A stretch of DNA of 64,000 bases, from positions 165,963 through 229,962 of the forward strand of contig JAETSA010000001.1 of assembly GCA_021769885.1 (NCBI GenBank), written 5' to 3'. Below the pieces are notes generated by a model that saw only the letters and a program-made list of their open reading frames with translations, was not told the DNA's origin and searched no databases. The stretch comes from Bacillota bacterium. GTDB taxonomy: Bacteria; Bacillota; Clostridia; Oscillospirales; Acutalibacteraceae. This document shows positions 1 to 10,326 of the stretch, in pieces. The stretch's first letter is position 1. Each line of letters opens with the position of its first letter. Made by a program: the position numbers and the translations under genes.

Positions 1-1502
1 GTGTCACCGAACGCGGCAATCTGTGCCAAGTGTGTCACGCATATGACCTGATGATTCTTAGATACCTGCTTTAATTTAATGGCGATTTTTTGTGCCGCTC
101 TGCCGCTGACACCTGTGTCAATCTCGTCAAAAATCAAAGTACCGATATCGTCTTTCTCAGCAAGAACGCTTTTGATAGCCAACATAATACGCGACAGCTC
201 ACCGCCTGAGGCAATTTTGGCAAGCGGCTTCGGTTCTTCGCCGGCGTTTGCCGAGAGTAGAAATTCAATCGTATCTATGCCGTTTTCAGTCAGCTCCCCT
301 GTTTCATTTTGTACCAAGAAGCGCACGGAAGGCATATCTAAAAAGCTCAACTGTGCACGAACGCTTTTACAGAATGCATCTGCGGCACGTACACGTGTTT
401 CGTGTAAAACTTTAGCTGCTCGCATAGCCTCGGCATATTTTTCCTGCACTTCGAGCGACAGCTGTGCCTTTATTTCATCGGACATCTCAATTGTATCGCG
501 TTCTTCTTTCGCTTTTTCCAAAAAGCTGAGCATTTCCTGTTCACTGTCACCGTATTTTCGTTCCAGTGTATACAAGAGGTCTAACCGTTCCTCTAAAGCG
601 TCAATTTCCTTCGGGTCATATGCATCGGAAAACAATCTGTCGCGCAAATCATCACAAGTTGCAGAAAGTGTATATGCTGCCTCGCGAATCTGACTGCACA
701 GTTCATTGTACTCCTCAGAAAACTGTGCGATTTCTTCCAACGCACTTGCCGCATCAAACGATGCACTGACCGCGCCGTCGACATCTTCTTCGCCGTTTAA
801 ATACGCGTGAGCGCGTTGTAAGGCATCTGTAATCCGCTCAGCATTTCGAAGCAAAGCAAGACGCTCCTCGGTTTCGGCAATCTCACCGACACGAATATCG
901 GCGTTCTCCAATTCGTCAATCTGATAATTCAAAATATCCAGTCGGCGTAATTTTTCATTTTCATTTGTGTTGAGTGACTGCAAATTGCGGCTGGCGGACA
1001 AATACTCTCCGTATGCCGACTGAAACACTTCCATTTCATTTTCGTTTTCCGCCAGTCGGTCAATATACGCACAGTGATATTCCGGTGCGAGCAGCATTTG
1101 ATTATCTGACTGCCCGTGAATATTTACAAGCTGTTTTGCAATTTGACGCACGGTGGAAACCGTTACGGTCATACCGTTGATTTTGCACTGATTTCTGCCG
1201 TCTGCATACAAACGGCGCTGAATCAGCAGTTCCCCGTCCTCAGAAGCAGGCAAGTCCAAATTTTCCAAGGCTGTGCGGATATGGATACGGTTGTCGTAAA
1301 ACAACGCAGAAACGAATGCGCTGTCACACCCTGTACGAATCAGTTCACGTGAAGTTCTGACGCCGAGTACAGCATTCAAAGAATCAATGACGATGGATTT
1401 ACCCGCGCCTGTTTCACCCGTCATTACATTGAAGCCCTTTTGAAACGTAATGACAGATTTTTTAATGATGGCAATGTTTTCGATTTGTAATTCGCAAAGC
1501 AT
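1..1502 (-). CDS. recN: DNA repair protein RecN, N-terminal part (3' end lies outside the window)
   Basis: Reverse strand from 1502 reads MLCELQIENIAIIKKSVITFQKGFNVMTGETGAGKSIVIDSLNAVLGVRTSREL, the RecN N-terminus with Walker A. Missing from the ORF track because it runs off the window. Sits next to argR as in the conserved locus. Confidence 0.93.
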   Translation of the reverse strand, partial: MLCELQIENIAIIKKSVITFQKGFNVMTGETGAGKSIVIDSLNAVLGVRTSRELIRTGCDSAFVSALFYDNRIHIRTALENLDLPASEDGELLIQRRLYADGRNQCKINGMTVTVSTVRQIAKQLVNIHGQSDNQMLLAPEYHCAYIDRLAENENEMEVFQSAYGEYLSASRNLQSLNTNENEKLRRLDILNYQIDELENADIRVGEIAETEERLALLRNAERITDALQRAHAYLNGEEDVDGAVSASFDAASALEEIAQFSEEYNELCSQIREAAYTLSATCDDLRDRLFSDAYDPKEIDALEERLDLLYTLERKYGDSEQEMLSFLEKAKEERDTIEMSDEIKAQLSLEVQEKYAEAMRAAKVLHETRVRAADAFCKSVRAQLSFLDMPSVRFLVQNETGELTENGIDTIEFLLSANAGEEPKPLAKIASGGELSRIMLAIKSVLAEKDDIGTLIFDEIDTGVSGRAAQKIAIKLKQVSKNHQVICVTHLAQIAAFGD

Positions 1503-1963
1503 CAGTTTTCCCCGCTTAACATAGTTTCAATTTGTGTTCGGAACGCCGCCGCACTTTTTTCATCTTTACAGAGTACAAACAGTGTGTCATCCCCTGCAAG
1601 TGTGGCTAAGACTTCGGGCATCTGCATAGAATCAATCGCCGCGCACGCTGCATTCGCTGTACCCGCATAGCACTTGATTGCCGCCATATTCCCGGCGGCC
1701 ACCACTGAAACAACAGATTGAGAGAATATATTATAAAACTTTTTCGCGTGCTTATTTTGCGTTTCGTGCGGGCTGACGGTATATTTTGTCGGACCGTTTT
1801 TCACAGAAGATTTGACAAGCTGTAATTCCTTGATATCGCGGGAAACGGTTGCCTGCGTGACCTGAAAGCCGTTCGCCTGGAGCAATGACATCAATTCATC
1901 CTGTGTCGAGATTTCGTTCTCCGCTATAAGCTTTAAAATAAGTGCATGGCGTTTCTTTTTCAC
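1502..1963 (-). CDS. argR: Arginine repressor ArgR/AhrC
   Basis: 153 aa; winged-helix N-terminus (ISTQDELMSLLQANGFQVTQATVSRDIKELQLVK) and C-terminal GTANAACAAIDSM...LAGDDTLFVLC. Confidence 0.95.
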   Translation of the reverse strand: MKKKRHALILKLIAENEISTQDELMSLLQANGFQVTQATVSRDIKELQLVKSSVKNGPTKYTVSPHETQNKHAKKFYNIFSQSVVSVVAAGNMAAIKCYAGTANAACAAIDSMQMPEVLATLAGDDTLFVLCKDEKSAAAFRTQIETMLSGEN

Positions 1964-1964
1964 T

Positions 1965-2831
1965 TTACGCCCTCCTTTGTGAGAGTTTGCTGTTCAGCAC
2001 ATCGATAAATGAATCATTCTTGATTCGTATAAAATCAGCATAATTTGTGGATTTTTTGACGGTTAGGCAACTGTTCGGCTGTAAATGCACAGACGGATCA
2101 CCGTCACAGGACAGGAAGATATCTTCTCCGTCTTTCGGAATCTGCACGCAAATTTCCGCATCGCTTGCAAAAATCAAGGAGCGTGCAAATAACGAATGCG
2201 TACAGATGGGGGTTAAAAGAATGCTTTCAATCTTCGGGTCGACCACAGGCCCGCCCGATGATAAGGAATACGCAGTTGAGCCTGTGGGCGTGGACAGGAT
2301 GATTCCATCCGAATAATAGTGATTGACGCGTTTGCCGTCTGCAAAAACATCCAAATTAATGAGCTTGATTTGTTCGCCGCGCGCAACCACAACATCGTTC
2401 AAACAAATGGTTTGCACAGGTGTCGTGTTCTCGCCGTAGGCTTGATAGCGCACTTCCAGCATCATACGCGGATCGATTACGTAAGTACCGTCCATCAAAT
2501 TTTTCAGCAAATGCAATTCATTTTTTTCCACGCCCGCCATAAACGCTAAATTGCCTGCATTCACGCCTAAAACGGGCTTTTTATAAAGCACGGCTTTTTT
2601 AGCGGCGTGTATCAACGAACCGTCGCCGCCGATGGCGATTACGGCGTCACACCACTCCAAAAGCGTCGGCACTGATAAAAATGCGGCGGCTGAAAAACAC
2701 CCCTCTAACTGTGCACTGAGGCTTTCTTCAAAGGCGTATGAAATTTTCAGCGTATCTAAGTATGCGCACACTTCTTCCGTAACGCTGAGCGCGTGCGTAC
2801 GTGTTAAATTCGGTAGCAATGCGATTTTCAT
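1965..2831 (-). CDS. nadK: NAD(+) kinase
   Basis: 288 aa; AIGGDGSLIHAAK, GVNAGNLAFMAGVE and SDGIILSTPTGSTAYSLSSGGPVVDP motifs. Confidence 0.96.
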   Translation of the reverse strand: MKIALLPNLTRTHALSVTEEVCAYLDTLKISYAFEESLSAQLEGCFSAAAFLSVPTLLEWCDAVIAIGGDGSLIHAAKKAVLYKKPVLGVNAGNLAFMAGVEKNELHLLKNLMDGTYVIDPRMMLEVRYQAYGENTTPVQTICLNDVVVARGEQIKLINLDVFADGKRVNHYYSDGIILSTPTGSTAYSLSSGGPVVDPKIESILLTPICTHSLFARSLIFASDAEICVQIPKDGEDIFLSCDGDPSVHLQPNSCLTVKKSTNYADFIRIKNDSFIDVLNSKLSQRRA

Positions 2832-2839
2832 AAACCCAC

Positions 2840-3661
2840 CTACTTTAATTCTGTGTGTGAACGTGTGACCAATTCATATATGTCGGTATCCGTAAATAAC
2901 GGCTCAGTATCTTTTTTTAGATGCATCAGATACTCGATATTCCCCTCGGGCCCTTTGATAGGCGAAAAATCAAGATTTAAAACGGAAAATCCGCTTTTGT
3001 ACGCAAAATCGGTAATTTGCCGGATGACATCCTCGTGCACCTGTGCATCGCGCACAACACCTTTTTTCCCGACATTTTCTTTGCCGGCTTCAAATTGCGG
3101 CTTGATTAAGCAAACCGCCTCACCGCCGTCTTTTAATAACGAAAACAGCACGGGCAAAATAATTTTTAAAGAGATAAAAGAAACATCTACACTTGCAAAA
3201 TCCAACAGCGTTTCAATATCCTCCGCAGTCAAATAACGGAAGTTGGTGCGTTCCATATTGACTACGCGTGCATCTGTCCGCAATTTCCAAGCAAGCTGAC
3301 CGTATCCAACATCTACGGCATATACCTTTTTTGCACCATTCTGCAACATACAATCGGAAAATCCGCCTGTAGAAGCACCGATATCCATACAAACACAGTC
3401 CGTCAAATTTAGAGAAAAGGCTTTGATTGCCTTGTCCAGTTTATATCCGCCGCGGCTGACAAAGGGCATTTTTTCACCGCGTACTTCAATTTTATCGGTA
3501 GGCTTTACGGGAACCCCTGATTTCAGCACTTTTTGCCCGTTTACATAAACCTGCCCCGCCATAATCAGTGCACCGGCTTTCGCGCGGCTCTCCGTAAATC
3601 CCTGCTCAAAAACTGCAATATCCAATCTGGTTTTATTCTCTGCCATTTGTAATGACCTCAA
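2840..3661 (-). CDS. tlyA: TlyA family rRNA 2'-O-methyltransferase (S4 + FtsJ-like)
   Basis: S4 domain (TESRAKAGALIMAGQVYVNGQKV) and FtsJ-like CMDIGASTGGFSDCMLQNGAKKVYAVDVGYGQL. The true start is probably MAENKT near 3646. Confidence 0.92.
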   Translation of the reverse strand: MRSLQMAENKTRLDIAVFEQGFTESRAKAGALIMAGQVYVNGQKVLKSGVPVKPTDKIEVRGEKMPFVSRGGYKLDKAIKAFSLNLTDCVCMDIGASTGGFSDCMLQNGAKKVYAVDVGYGQLAWKLRTDARVVNMERTNFRYLTAEDIETLLDFASVDVSFISLKIILPVLFSLLKDGGEAVCLIKPQFEAGKENVGKKGVVRDAQVHEDVIRQITDFAYKSGFSVLNLDFSPIKGPEGNIEYLMHLKKDTEPLFTDTDIYELVTRSHTELK

Positions 3662-5489
3662 TCATTCCGTCACAATCTAATTTATAGCGCTTTAACTGCG
3701 CCGCTACAGACGCATGAACCACAAATTCATTCGGTACAGCGGTTAAGGAATAGATGCCTTGATAGCCGTTTTGCAAAAGGCCTGCACCGAAGGTTTCGCC
3801 GATTCCGCCCGATTCAATGCCCTCTTCAAAGAAAAAGACGGATTTCGCATGTAATACGCTTTTAATTGTATCGGGGTCTAAAGGCGTGATTTGATTCAGC
3901 TTTAAAACCGCATATTGTGACGGCGACTCTTTGTTGAGCGCATCACATGCCGCAGCCGCCGCAGAAAAGGTTCTGCCGTAGGTTACTAAAAAATTCGGTG
4001 CGTCCGCATTGCCGTAAATTTCAAAGGTGGAAAAAACATCCTCGGTGTTCTCAGGAACTGTCGCTTCGCAGCCGCGCGGATAGCGGATGGCTACAAAACC
4101 GTTTTCGTGGTAAATCGCCTGAATAAAGGCGTGCTTTAGCCCCTTGTAGGTGCTGGGCGCAAATACGGTGATATTCGGTATGCCGTTTAAAAATGCCGTA
4201 TCCAAAATACCTTGGTGGGAAACACCGTCTTCCCCCACAAATCCCGCGCGGTCAATCGCAAGAATCATATGCAGCTCCTGCAACGCGCCGTCGTGCACAA
4301 GCTGATCATAGCCGCGCTGTAAAAATGAGGAGTATACGGCAAATATCGGAATCATACCGCCGCGCGCAAGACCGGATGAAAACGTGATGGCGTGTTCCTC
4401 GGCAATACCGACATCAAAAAAGCGTGTCGGATATTGCTTCCGAAAATCCTCAAGTCCCGTGCCCAAGGACATTGCCGCAGTTACCGCGCAAACGCGCTTG
4501 TCTTTTGCGGCAATCTCACATAAAAATTTGCCAAATTCACCCGAGAAATTTGCACCTGAAAACAACGGCTCACCTGTATCGATATTGAATTTGGAAATAC
4601 CGTGGTATTCGCTGGGCGCTTTTTCGGCATAATTGTAGCCCTTGCCTTTTACGGTGTTAATATGTAAAAGCACAGGTGCATTAACGAGCTTTGCGCCCTC
4701 TAACGCTTCCGAGAGCTGTTCAATATTGTGCCCGTCAATCGGTCCCATATAGCGAAAGCCGAGGTCTTCAAAGAACGTACTTTTATAAATCAAATTTTTG
4801 ATTTTCGTTTTAAGTTTAAATATATGCTCAGACAGCGTTCTTCCGATAAACGGAATGTGATTTATGGCTTTTTCTGTACCGGCTTTTAACCGAAAGTACG
4901 CAGGTTTTGTGCGCAGAACCGCTAAATAACGCGCAACAGAGCCCACGTTTTTAGAAATAGACATTTCGTTGTCGTTGAGAATCACAATCAGCCGTTTCCC
5001 GGAGCGCCCTGCATTATTGAGAGCTTCATAGGCAAGACCGCCCGTTAAAGCCCCGTCACCGATTACGGCAATCGCCGTATGTTTATCGCCCGAAATGGAA
5101 TTTGCAGTCGCTACACCGAGTGCCGCAGAAATCGAGGTGCTGGAATGTCCGCTGAAGAAAATGTCGTGATCGCTTTCACGCGGGCAGGAAAAGCCCGAAA
5201 GACCGTTTTCTTTTCGAATCGAAGAAAAATCCGCATAGCGACCCGTAAGCAGTTTGTGCGTATAGACCTGATGCCCGACGTCCCAAATGATTTTGTCCTT
5301 CGGCGAATCAAAAACACGGTGCAATGCAATAGAAAGCTCCACAACGCCCAAATTGGACGCCAAATGTCCGCCGTTTTGCGACACCGTATCAATCAGTACT
5401 TTACGCACTTCGCCTGCGAGAATATCCAGTTCCTCAAAGCTTAACGATTTTATATCGGACGGAGCCTGGATTTTATCTAAATACTTCAT
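3633..5489 (-). CDS. dxs: 1-deoxy-D-xylulose-5-phosphate synthase
   Basis: 618 aa; DVGHQVYTHKLLTGR, GDGALTGGLAYEALNNAG and FDVGIAEEHAITF motifs. Confidence 0.97.
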   Translation of the reverse strand: MKYLDKIQAPSDIKSLSFEELDILAGEVRKVLIDTVSQNGGHLASNLGVVELSIALHRVFDSPKDKIIWDVGHQVYTHKLLTGRYADFSSIRKENGLSGFSCPRESDHDIFFSGHSSTSISAALGVATANSISGDKHTAIAVIGDGALTGGLAYEALNNAGRSGKRLIVILNDNEMSISKNVGSVARYLAVLRTKPAYFRLKAGTEKAINHIPFIGRTLSEHIFKLKTKIKNLIYKSTFFEDLGFRYMGPIDGHNIEQLSEALEGAKLVNAPVLLHINTVKGKGYNYAEKAPSEYHGISKFNIDTGEPLFSGANFSGEFGKFLCEIAAKDKRVCAVTAAMSLGTGLEDFRKQYPTRFFDVGIAEEHAITFSSGLARGGMIPIFAVYSSFLQRGYDQLVHDGALQELHMILAIDRAGFVGEDGVSHQGILDTAFLNGIPNITVFAPSTYKGLKHAFIQAIYHENGFVAIRYPRGCEATVPENTEDVFSTFEIYGNADAPNFLVTYGRTFSAAAAACDALNKESPSQYAVLKLNQITPLDPDTIKSVLHAKSVFFFEEGIESGGIGETFGAGLLQNGYQGIYSLTAVPNEFVVHASVAAQLKRYKLDCDGMIEVITNGRE

Positions 5490-5517
5490 TGTGTTCTACT
5501 CCAAAAGTTTGTCCGTT

Positions 5518-6402
5518 TTATTTTTGGCGGACGGCAAGCTGATTTGCCAATGTTTCCAAAAATTCTGTATTATTGGGAATTGCAGATAAAGCCTGAACAG
5601 CATCAGCCGTCAGTTTATCTGCAAGTGTTTTACACGCTTCAAGCCCCAAGAGACTGACAAATGTGCTTTTTGCATTTTTTTCGTCACTGCCGACAGGCTT
5701 GCCGAGGGTTGCAGTGTCACTTGTAACATCTAAAATATCATCCACAACCTGGAATGCAAAGCCGATATTTTCGGCATATGTTTTCGCGGCAGAAAGAATC
5801 GTTTCATCCTGCACGCCTGCCGCAATACAGCCAAGCAACGCGGCAGATTTAATCAAAGCGCCCGTTTTCAGTTTATCAATACAATGCAAGGTACTATAAT
5901 CCACCTGCTTTTCTTCCGAAAGCAAGTCGATTACCTGACCGCCAATCATTCCGTTTACACCTGCAAGATCAGACAGCACGCGCACGGCACGAACAATATC
6001 CGACGGCGCGACATCCGTCGCTTTTGTTAGTGTTTCGAAGGCGAGCGTCAAAAGACCGTCTCCGGCAAGCAAGGCGTAGCTTTCGCCGAACTGCTTGTGG
6101 CAGGACGGTTTGCCGCGCCGCAAATCGTCATCATCCATACACGGTAAATCGTCGTGTATGAGTGAATAGGTATGAATCATCTCTACCGCACAGGCAAACG
6201 GCAATGCGAATTGCGGATTGCCGCCGCATACGCGGCAAAATTCTAAGGTCAGCATTGGACGGATGCGTTTTCCGCCGTTTTGAATGCTGTAGCGCATGGC
6301 GTCCGCAACAAGTGCCTGCCCGTCGTTTACAGGATAGATATATTGTGCTAAAGCCGCTTCAATCATTTCAAGATACGTATTTTGTGTATAATTCATATTC
6401 AT
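5518..6402 (-). CDS. ispA: Polyprenyl (farnesyl/geranyl) diphosphate synthase
   Basis: DDLPCMDDDDLRRGKPSCHK and FQVVDDILDVT aspartate-rich motifs. Confidence 0.95.
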   Translation of the reverse strand: MNMNYTQNTYLEMIEAALAQYIYPVNDGQALVADAMRYSIQNGGKRIRPMLTLEFCRVCGGNPQFALPFACAVEMIHTYSLIHDDLPCMDDDDLRRGKPSCHKQFGESYALLAGDGLLTLAFETLTKATDVAPSDIVRAVRVLSDLAGVNGMIGGQVIDLLSEEKQVDYSTLHCIDKLKTGALIKSAALLGCIAAGVQDETILSAAKTYAENIGFAFQVVDDILDVTSDTATLGKPVGSDEKNAKSTFVSLLGLEACKTLADKLTADAVQALSAIPNNTEFLETLANQLAVRQK

Positions 6403-6605
6403 TTCGCCTCATTCTCAAAATCTGCCTGTGTGATTGTGCGGATTTTTTGCTCGGCTGTATCTAAAGCCTTTTGACAATACGCGGCAAGCTTTGTGCCCTC
6501 TTCAAAAAGCTTTAAGGACTCATCCAAAGATGCTTCGCCGCTTTCCAATTTTGTAACAATATTTTCTAAAGCCGTAATCGCTTCTTCATAACTTTGTTTT
6601 TTCAT
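6399..6605 (-). CDS. xseB: Exodeoxyribonuclease VII small subunit
   Basis: 68 aa; SYEEAITALENIVTKLESGEASLDESLKLFEEGTKL; adjacent to xseA. Confidence 0.95.
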   Translation of the reverse strand: MKKQSYEEAITALENIVTKLESGEASLDESLKLFEEGTKLAAYCQKALDTAEQKIRTITQADFENEAK

Positions 6606-7813
6606 AATATCTCCTTCACAACACAGTTTGCTTTTCCGTCCGCAAGTTGTAACAAAAAGGAATCCCCTTTTTTTAATTGTGCCACGGATTGCAAAACGGT
6701 TTTATCGGGAAGCTCTGCAACGGTGTAGCCTCGTGCCAATACAGCTAAAGGACTTAGTGATTGCAGTTTCGCCGCATTTTCCTGCAAGCGTATATGCGCA
6801 TCGTGCAAAATACGCTGCTGTGAAGCTTCAAAGGTGTTATTGACCGTCAGCAAACGCATACGCAACGAGTCAAAGTACACAGACGGATTTTGCAGTACGC
6901 TCTTTCCTGCCAAAAAAGCAAGTTCCTGACGCTTTGTCTGCAAAGCACCGTAAACCGTATTTTGCAAGTGTGTTTGCAACACGGAAAGTTGCGTATACAA
7001 TTCATGGATATTCGGTACTGCCAGCTCTGCCGCGGCAGATGGCGTCGGGGCGCGCAAATCTGCAACAAAGTCACAAATTGTAAAGTCTGTTTCGTGCCCG
7101 ACTGCGGAAATAACGGGGATATTCGAACGGTAAACCGCGCGTGCAAGACCTTCGTCGTTAAACGCCCACAAATCCTCTGCAGACCCGCCGCCGCGCCCGA
7201 TAATCAAAACATCGGCACAGCTCAACCGATTAAACTGATCAACCGCAGAAATCAGCTGATTTGGTGCTTCCTCGCCCTGTACCAACACAGGCGCAAGAAT
7301 CACTTCGGCTAACGGATAACGCCGCCCCAAAACATTCAGAATATCTTGAATTGCCGCACCTGTTTCCGAGGTAATCACGCCGATGCGCTCTGGATATTTG
7401 GGAATCGGCTTTTTGTGTGCTTCCGCAAATAAGCCTTCGCTTTGAAGCTTTTCTTTCAGCTGTTCAAAAGCCAACTGTAAAGCACCAGTGCCGTCGGGCT
7501 GCATATCGTCGACAAATACCTGATAGGACCCTGCCGCCTCATATAGGGACACTCTGCCGCGAATAATAACACGCAAGCCGTTTTCTACACGGAACTTTAC
7601 TTTTGCGGCGTTGCCGCGAAACATAACTGCTTTGATTTGCGCTTCTTCGTCTTTTAAAGAAAAATAAAAATGCCCTGTTTTGTAATGATTGGTAAAATTG
7701 GATATTTCGCCGACTAAAAATACGTTATATAAGTTTTCATCGGCATCCATACGGGATTTTACATAACGGTTTAATTGGGAAACCGTTAAAACCAAAGGTG
7801 CGTTATACATCAT
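6602..7813 (-). CDS. xseA: Exodeoxyribonuclease VII large subunit
   Basis: LTVSQLNRYVKSRMDADENLYNVFLVGEISNFT; IGVITSETGAAIQDILNVLGRRYP; IGRGGGSAEDLWAFNDEGLARA. Confidence 0.96.
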   Translation of the reverse strand: MMYNAPLVLTVSQLNRYVKSRMDADENLYNVFLVGEISNFTNHYKTGHFYFSLKDEEAQIKAVMFRGNAAKVKFRVENGLRVIIRGRVSLYEAAGSYQVFVDDMQPDGTGALQLAFEQLKEKLQSEGLFAEAHKKPIPKYPERIGVITSETGAAIQDILNVLGRRYPLAEVILAPVLVQGEEAPNQLISAVDQFNRLSCADVLIIGRGGGSAEDLWAFNDEGLARAVYRSNIPVISAVGHETDFTICDFVADLRAPTPSAAAELAVPNIHELYTQLSVLQTHLQNTVYGALQTKRQELAFLAGKSVLQNPSVYFDSLRMRLLTVNNTFEASQQRILHDAHIRLQENAAKLQSLSPLAVLARGYTVAELPDKTVLQSVAQLKKGDSFLLQLADGKANCVVKEIL

Positions 7814-8756
7814 ACAGCTTGCCCTCCGCCTGTAAAGCGGTCAAAATTGCAATCCCTGCGGCATTGTCCGCAGAAAACTCAGGTTCGGCGAAATATGCGT
7901 TATACTTTTTGGACAAAACCGTCCGAAGCATTTTATTGGACGCTACGCCGCCTGAAAACAGAAACGGCAAATGCGGATATTGCGCCTGCAAGGCATCTAC
8001 CATACCGATGAGTGCCGCCAGCACGCCCAACATACAGAATTGCGCAATATTTTCGGGCGTTTCGCCGTTTGCAAGCATTTTTTGACATTGATTCTCAAGT
8101 CCGGAAAGACAACAGTCCGCCCCTTTCATAGTGGGACGCAAGTGATACCGCTGTGTGCTTTCGTCGGACAGTTTTTCGAGTGCTTTTCCGCAAGGAAAAC
8201 GAAGTCCTAAAGAAACACCGACACGGTCAATCAACTGCCCAGCTTTTAAATCCAAAGATCGTGCAACACATTGCACCCGAAACATCTGCTTCGAGTCAGG
8301 TGTTACAAGCAAAGCTTCCGTTGTTCCGCCCGAAATGTGAAATGCAAAGAAAGGCACAGTCAATAATTGCAATTGCTTTGCGGAATACAGTGCCGCCGCA
8401 ATATGTCCTTCCTGGTGCGAAAACTCTGCACAGGAAACCCCTGTTACAGCACTTATCGCGTGTGCAGTTGCTTTGCCTGTTAAAAAGCAGGGCATATAGG
8501 AGCCTGTTTCTCGGCGCGGAAAAACCGAAACGCCGATACCGTCTACCGAACCTTTGCTCTCTGCAAACAGGCTTTCCATAATTTGCGGCAACTGTACGGT
8601 ATGGTGAAAAACAGCGTCACTTTGGCGCAAACCGCGTTCCCCTGCTTTCACCGGTAAAAGCATCTTTTTCTGCACAACCGTTCCAGAATCAGAATCATAA
8701 ATTGCGGCAGAGGTCGTGTAGTTGCTTGTATCAATCCCCAGATACCGCATTGTCAA
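7803..8756 (-). CDS. TsaD/Kae1-like (peptidase M22 family) paralogue
   Basis: YLGIDTSNYTTSAAIYD; HQEGHIAAAL (HxxxH-type metal site); FHISGGTTEALLV; FSGGVASNKMLR. Location inside the xseA-nusB operon suggests a paralogue rather than canonical TsaD. Confidence 0.8.
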   Translation of the reverse strand: MTMRYLGIDTSNYTTSAAIYDSDSGTVVQKKMLLPVKAGERGLRQSDAVFHHTVQLPQIMESLFAESKGSVDGIGVSVFPRRETGSYMPCFLTGKATAHAISAVTGVSCAEFSHQEGHIAAALYSAKQLQLLTVPFFAFHISGGTTEALLVTPDSKQMFRVQCVARSLDLKAGQLIDRVGVSLGLRFPCGKALEKLSDESTQRYHLRPTMKGADCCLSGLENQCQKMLANGETPENIAQFCMLGVLAALIGMVDALQAQYPHLPFLFSGGVASNKMLRTVLSKKYNAYFAEPEFSADNAAGIAILTALQAEGKLYDV

Positions 8757-9147
8757 AGCTCCTTATAAACGACCCTAAAATGCCGTTGATAAATGCCGCA
8801 TCGTCTGCCGTTGCGTATTTTTTGGCGAGTTCGACTGCTTCATTCGCGGAAACACCCTGCGGGATAGAATCCACAAACAAAATCTCACAAATTGCCAAGC
8901 GCAGAACCGAAAGGGTGACCTTGGAAAGACGGTCAATTTTCCATCCGATTGCATATTTTTCAATTACTGCATCAATTTCAGACAGCTTTTCATATGTTTG
9001 CTTAAATAAGGATACAGAAAAAACAGAGGGCTCTAAAAGCCTTGCCTCCACCGCATAACCAATGATATCATCGGCATCAACATCCATATTAAATGCTCTT
9101 TCGAAAATCAAAATAAATGCCTGTTCTCTTTCCTGTGCACGTGTCAT
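8731..9147 (-). CDS. nusB: Transcription antitermination factor NusB
   Basis: 138 aa; AREQAFILIFERAFN-like N-terminus; PQGVSANEAVELAKKYATADDAAFINGILGSF. Confidence 0.93.
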   Translation of the reverse strand: MTRAQEREQAFILIFERAFNMDVDADDIIGYAVEARLLEPSVFSVSLFKQTYEKLSEIDAVIEKYAIGWKIDRLSKVTLSVLRLAICEILFVDSIPQGVSANEAVELAKKYATADDAAFINGILGSFIRSFDNAVSGD

Positions 9148-9208
9148 TTTTCGTCCTCCATAAAAGCCAAATAAGCCCTCCGCGCTTTTACGGCGGAGAG
9201 CTATTGAA

Positions 9209-9577
9209 TTAAGACTTTGCGTTCAATTCATTAGGTGCGGTAAAATCAATGCCTTGTATGCTGACGCTTACTTTAGAAACGACTTTGCCGGTCATACTTT
9301 GCACGGCATTTTTGACGCTTCGCTGTATTGCTGTGCTGACCGTTTGGATATTTGTACCGCTTTTCACACGGATGTAAATATGCAGTCGCACGTCATTGTC
9401 GATGGAAGTGACCTTAACAGACTTTGCAGTTCCTGCCCCCGTCTGTAATCCGGGGGTTTTTGCAGAAAAGGCACTGAAACCCTCAACATCCTTTACAGCA
9501 TTAGCGGCAATTGCCGCGATGACTTCATCTGAAATGATAATTTCGCCGTTTTCGGCAGTTCTCTCGTTTGCAGTCAT
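9209..9577 (-). CDS. Asp23/Gls24 family envelope stress response protein
   Basis: ISDEVIAAIAANAVKDVEGF...RLHIYIRVKSGTNIQTVSTAIQRSVKNAVQSMTG. ORF-track start is TTG at 9622; ATG at 9577 follows GGAAGGTAGG. Confidence 0.9.
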   Translation of the reverse strand: MTANERTAENGEIIISDEVIAAIAANAVKDVEGFSAFSAKTPGLQTGAGTAKSVKVTSIDNDVRLHIYIRVKSGTNIQTVSTAIQRSVKNAVQSMTGKVVSKVSVSIQGIDFTAPNELNAKS

Positions 9578-9616
9578 TGGGGAAAACCTACCTTCCGTGA
9601 TTTGGTGCGAACCTAA

Positions 9617-9780
9617 ATACAATGTTCTCCGAAACTCTTAAAATCTTTGATTTTTTAGAGGTTCGTGAGGTTATTATACCATTTCTGCGGAGCGCGCAAG
9701 TGCGCAGCAGGTATGATACAATGTTCTCCGAAACTCTTAAAATCTTTGATTTTTTAGAGGTTCGTGAGGTTATTATACCA
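9617..9780 (-). repeat. Two 68-bp repeat copies (9617-9682 and 9713-9780) separated by a ~30-bp GC-rich hairpin module
   Basis: The string acaatgttctccgaaactcttaaaatctttgattttttagaggttcgtgaggttattatacca occurs twice, 99 bp apart. Same family, opposite orientation, at 34534-34765. Confidence 0.95.
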
Positions 9781-9799
9781 CAAACAAGAAAATTCTCAA

Positions 9800-10324
9800 C
9801 TATTTTACTTCAACTAATGTAATTTTTTCTGCGGAAATTTCGGTTTTATTCACAATAATCTCTTTAATTTGCACAGCACTTTGTTCGTTTAACGTGCCTT
9901 TCGCCAATACAACCTCCGCAGTATCTCCCAAAGATACCAACGCTTTTCCGCCGGTTTTTGCCGTAATCAAGTTTTCTATTTCCGCCTCTGCCTTAATATT
10001 TGCCGACAGCTTGCTCAGTGCATCCCGTGCACTTTGCTTATCTTTTTCATCCGCCTCTTTATTTTCAATGACCTGTGTCAACGCAGATTGTGCATCTGCG
10101 TGCGCCTGTGTACGCTTCAGCTCTGCTGCTTCAAAATAATCACTGCTGCCTGCATTCACATATTGTGCCGCACCCAAATTTTCTGCGGCGGTTGTATCCG
10201 CAGGGACACCACGGTCGATTTCGCTCATTGGCTTTGTGTAGTACCAATTCACATACACTGCCGCCGCAAGTGCAACAATCAACCCGAAAAAAATAATTTG
10301 CTTTTTGCCGATAATTTTTGACAT
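9800..10324 (-). CDS. spoIIIAH: Stage III sporulation protein AH
   Basis: Single TM then YFEAAELKRTQAHADAQSALTQVIENKEADEKDKQSA; position in spoIIIA operon. Confidence 0.92.
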   Translation of the reverse strand: MSKIIGKKQIIFFGLIVALAAAVYVNWYYTKPMSEIDRGVPADTTAAENLGAAQYVNAGSSDYFEAAELKRTQAHADAQSALTQVIENKEADEKDKQSARDALSKLSANIKAEAEIENLITAKTGGKALVSLGDTAEVVLAKGTLNEQSAVQIKEIIVNKTEISAEKITLVEVK

Positions 10325-10326
10325 AC

